This document shows positions 4,777 to 5,075 of a stretch of DNA of 5,075 nt, piece after piece. Both the position numbers and the translations under genes were made by a program. The first letter of the stretch is position 1. Each line of letters opens with the position of its first letter. Origin of the DNA: Candidatus Aminicenantota bacterium (GTDB lineage: Bacteria > Acidobacteriota > Aminicenantia > Aminicenantales > Aminicenantaceae). The stretch lies in assembly GCA_030670375.1 (NCBI GenBank), contig DAOVBT010000188.1:1-5075 (forward strand), in the 5' to 3' direction. The notes under the pieces are model-generated. The model was not told where the DNA came from and made no database searches. It saw only the letters and a program-made list of their open reading frames with translations.

Positions 4777-5075
4777 TTAAAATATTGAGACAAAAGCGGA
4801 TACAAGGATCCCAGCGATAGTCACCCCCAAGATTATCGCCGGAAAAGCATACCGGGGTTTGATATCGAATAGAATCGCCACCACTGAACCGGTCCATGCG
4901 CCTGTCACGGGCAAGGGAATCGCGACAAAAAGAGAAAGGCCGATGGCTCCCCATTTCATGGCCTTTTTTCCTCGCCTGTAGGTGCGGGCATAAAACCAAT
5001 CAAAAAATCTGTGGACTATTTTGATGTGGGATAGCATCTTTCTTATCGGCTCGAGAAAATAAATGATCGGCAAAA
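4777..5075 (-). CDS. Small multidrug export family membrane protein (COG2426/PF06695), C-terminal part
   Basis: The reading frame enters from the right edge, so the N-terminus is outside the window; 99 codons are visible with the stop at 4777-4779. Counting from the TTG at 5073, residues 4-38 match the cytoplasmic loop of the family (YFLEPIRK, then a basic RTYRRGKK stretch). Membrane segments follow at about 43-69 and 77-98, joined by a short loop. The best signature is AIPLPVTGAWTG (51-62), the conserved proline-glycine re-entrant-like motif of the family; AIILGVTIAGI (79-89) is typical of its C-terminal helix. The name comes from one described drug-export phenotype; the transported substrate is generally unknown. 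The internal TTG is not a likely start, because homologues carry a further upstream membrane region. Confidence 0.9.
   Translation of the reverse strand, partial: LPIIYFLEPIRKMLSHIKIVHRFFDWFYARTYRRGKKAMKWGAIGLSLFVAIPLPVTGAWTGSVVAILFDIKPRYAFPAIILGVTIAGILVSAFVSIF

Noticed and set aside
4745..4780. Bidirectional intrinsic terminator between surE and the convergent gene
   Set aside because: The palindrome at 4764-4775 has no loop, is AT-rich at its ends and has no adjoining T run, so it is recorded only as a palindrome.
4751..4999. Open frame of 82 codons on the minus strand
   Set aside because: It overlaps the membrane protein frame, which carries the family motif AIPLPVTGAWTG.

Overview
The window is ordinary bacterial chromosome of roughly medium G+C, with five protein genes plus one probable small one, a tRNA gene, and one compact inverted-repeat element. 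The lineage cannot be fixed from the sequence. A secreted or lipid-anchored eight-bladed beta-propeller protein, and the order short MerR-type regulator / tRNA-Pro / surE (an order I recall from deltaproteobacteria such as Geobacter), point to a Gram-negative-type bacterium of the deltaproteobacterial, acidobacterial or Aminicenantes kind. This is an inference only.

Layout. Positions 1-1530 (minus strand) are one uninterrupted reading frame that leaves the window at base 1. It encodes an exported PQQ-like beta-propeller followed by tandem Ig-like domains. A short divergent region (1531-1624) separates it from a probable 57-residue protein on the plus strand (1625-1798), which converges with a 1-base gap on rarA (1800-3110, minus), an AAA+ replication-fork maintenance ATPase. 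The divergent region between rarA and the merR-like gene (3111-3378) is largely filled by a 188-bp element bounded by 33-bp inverted repeats (3153-3340) that resembles a MITE or other non-autonomous insertion. Then come, on the plus strand, a short MerR-type regulator (3379-3780), tRNA-Pro with anticodon GGG (3841-3917) and surE (3971-4747). surE converges with the 3' part of a small multidrug export family membrane protein (4777-5075, minus), whose start lies outside the window.

The genes do not form one pathway. rarA (fork repair), surE (nucleotide and survival phosphatase) and tRNA-Pro are housekeeping; the propeller protein and the COG2426-type membrane protein act at the cell envelope. 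A repeated regulatory theme is visible: all six candidate promoters have a TG one base upstream of the -10 hexamer (extended -10), and two of them share an identical 12-bp block. The most unusual items are the inverted-repeat element, the propeller-Ig protein, and the small CxxC protein with its own good promoter. I see no CRISPR array, phage gene, transposase or defence system.
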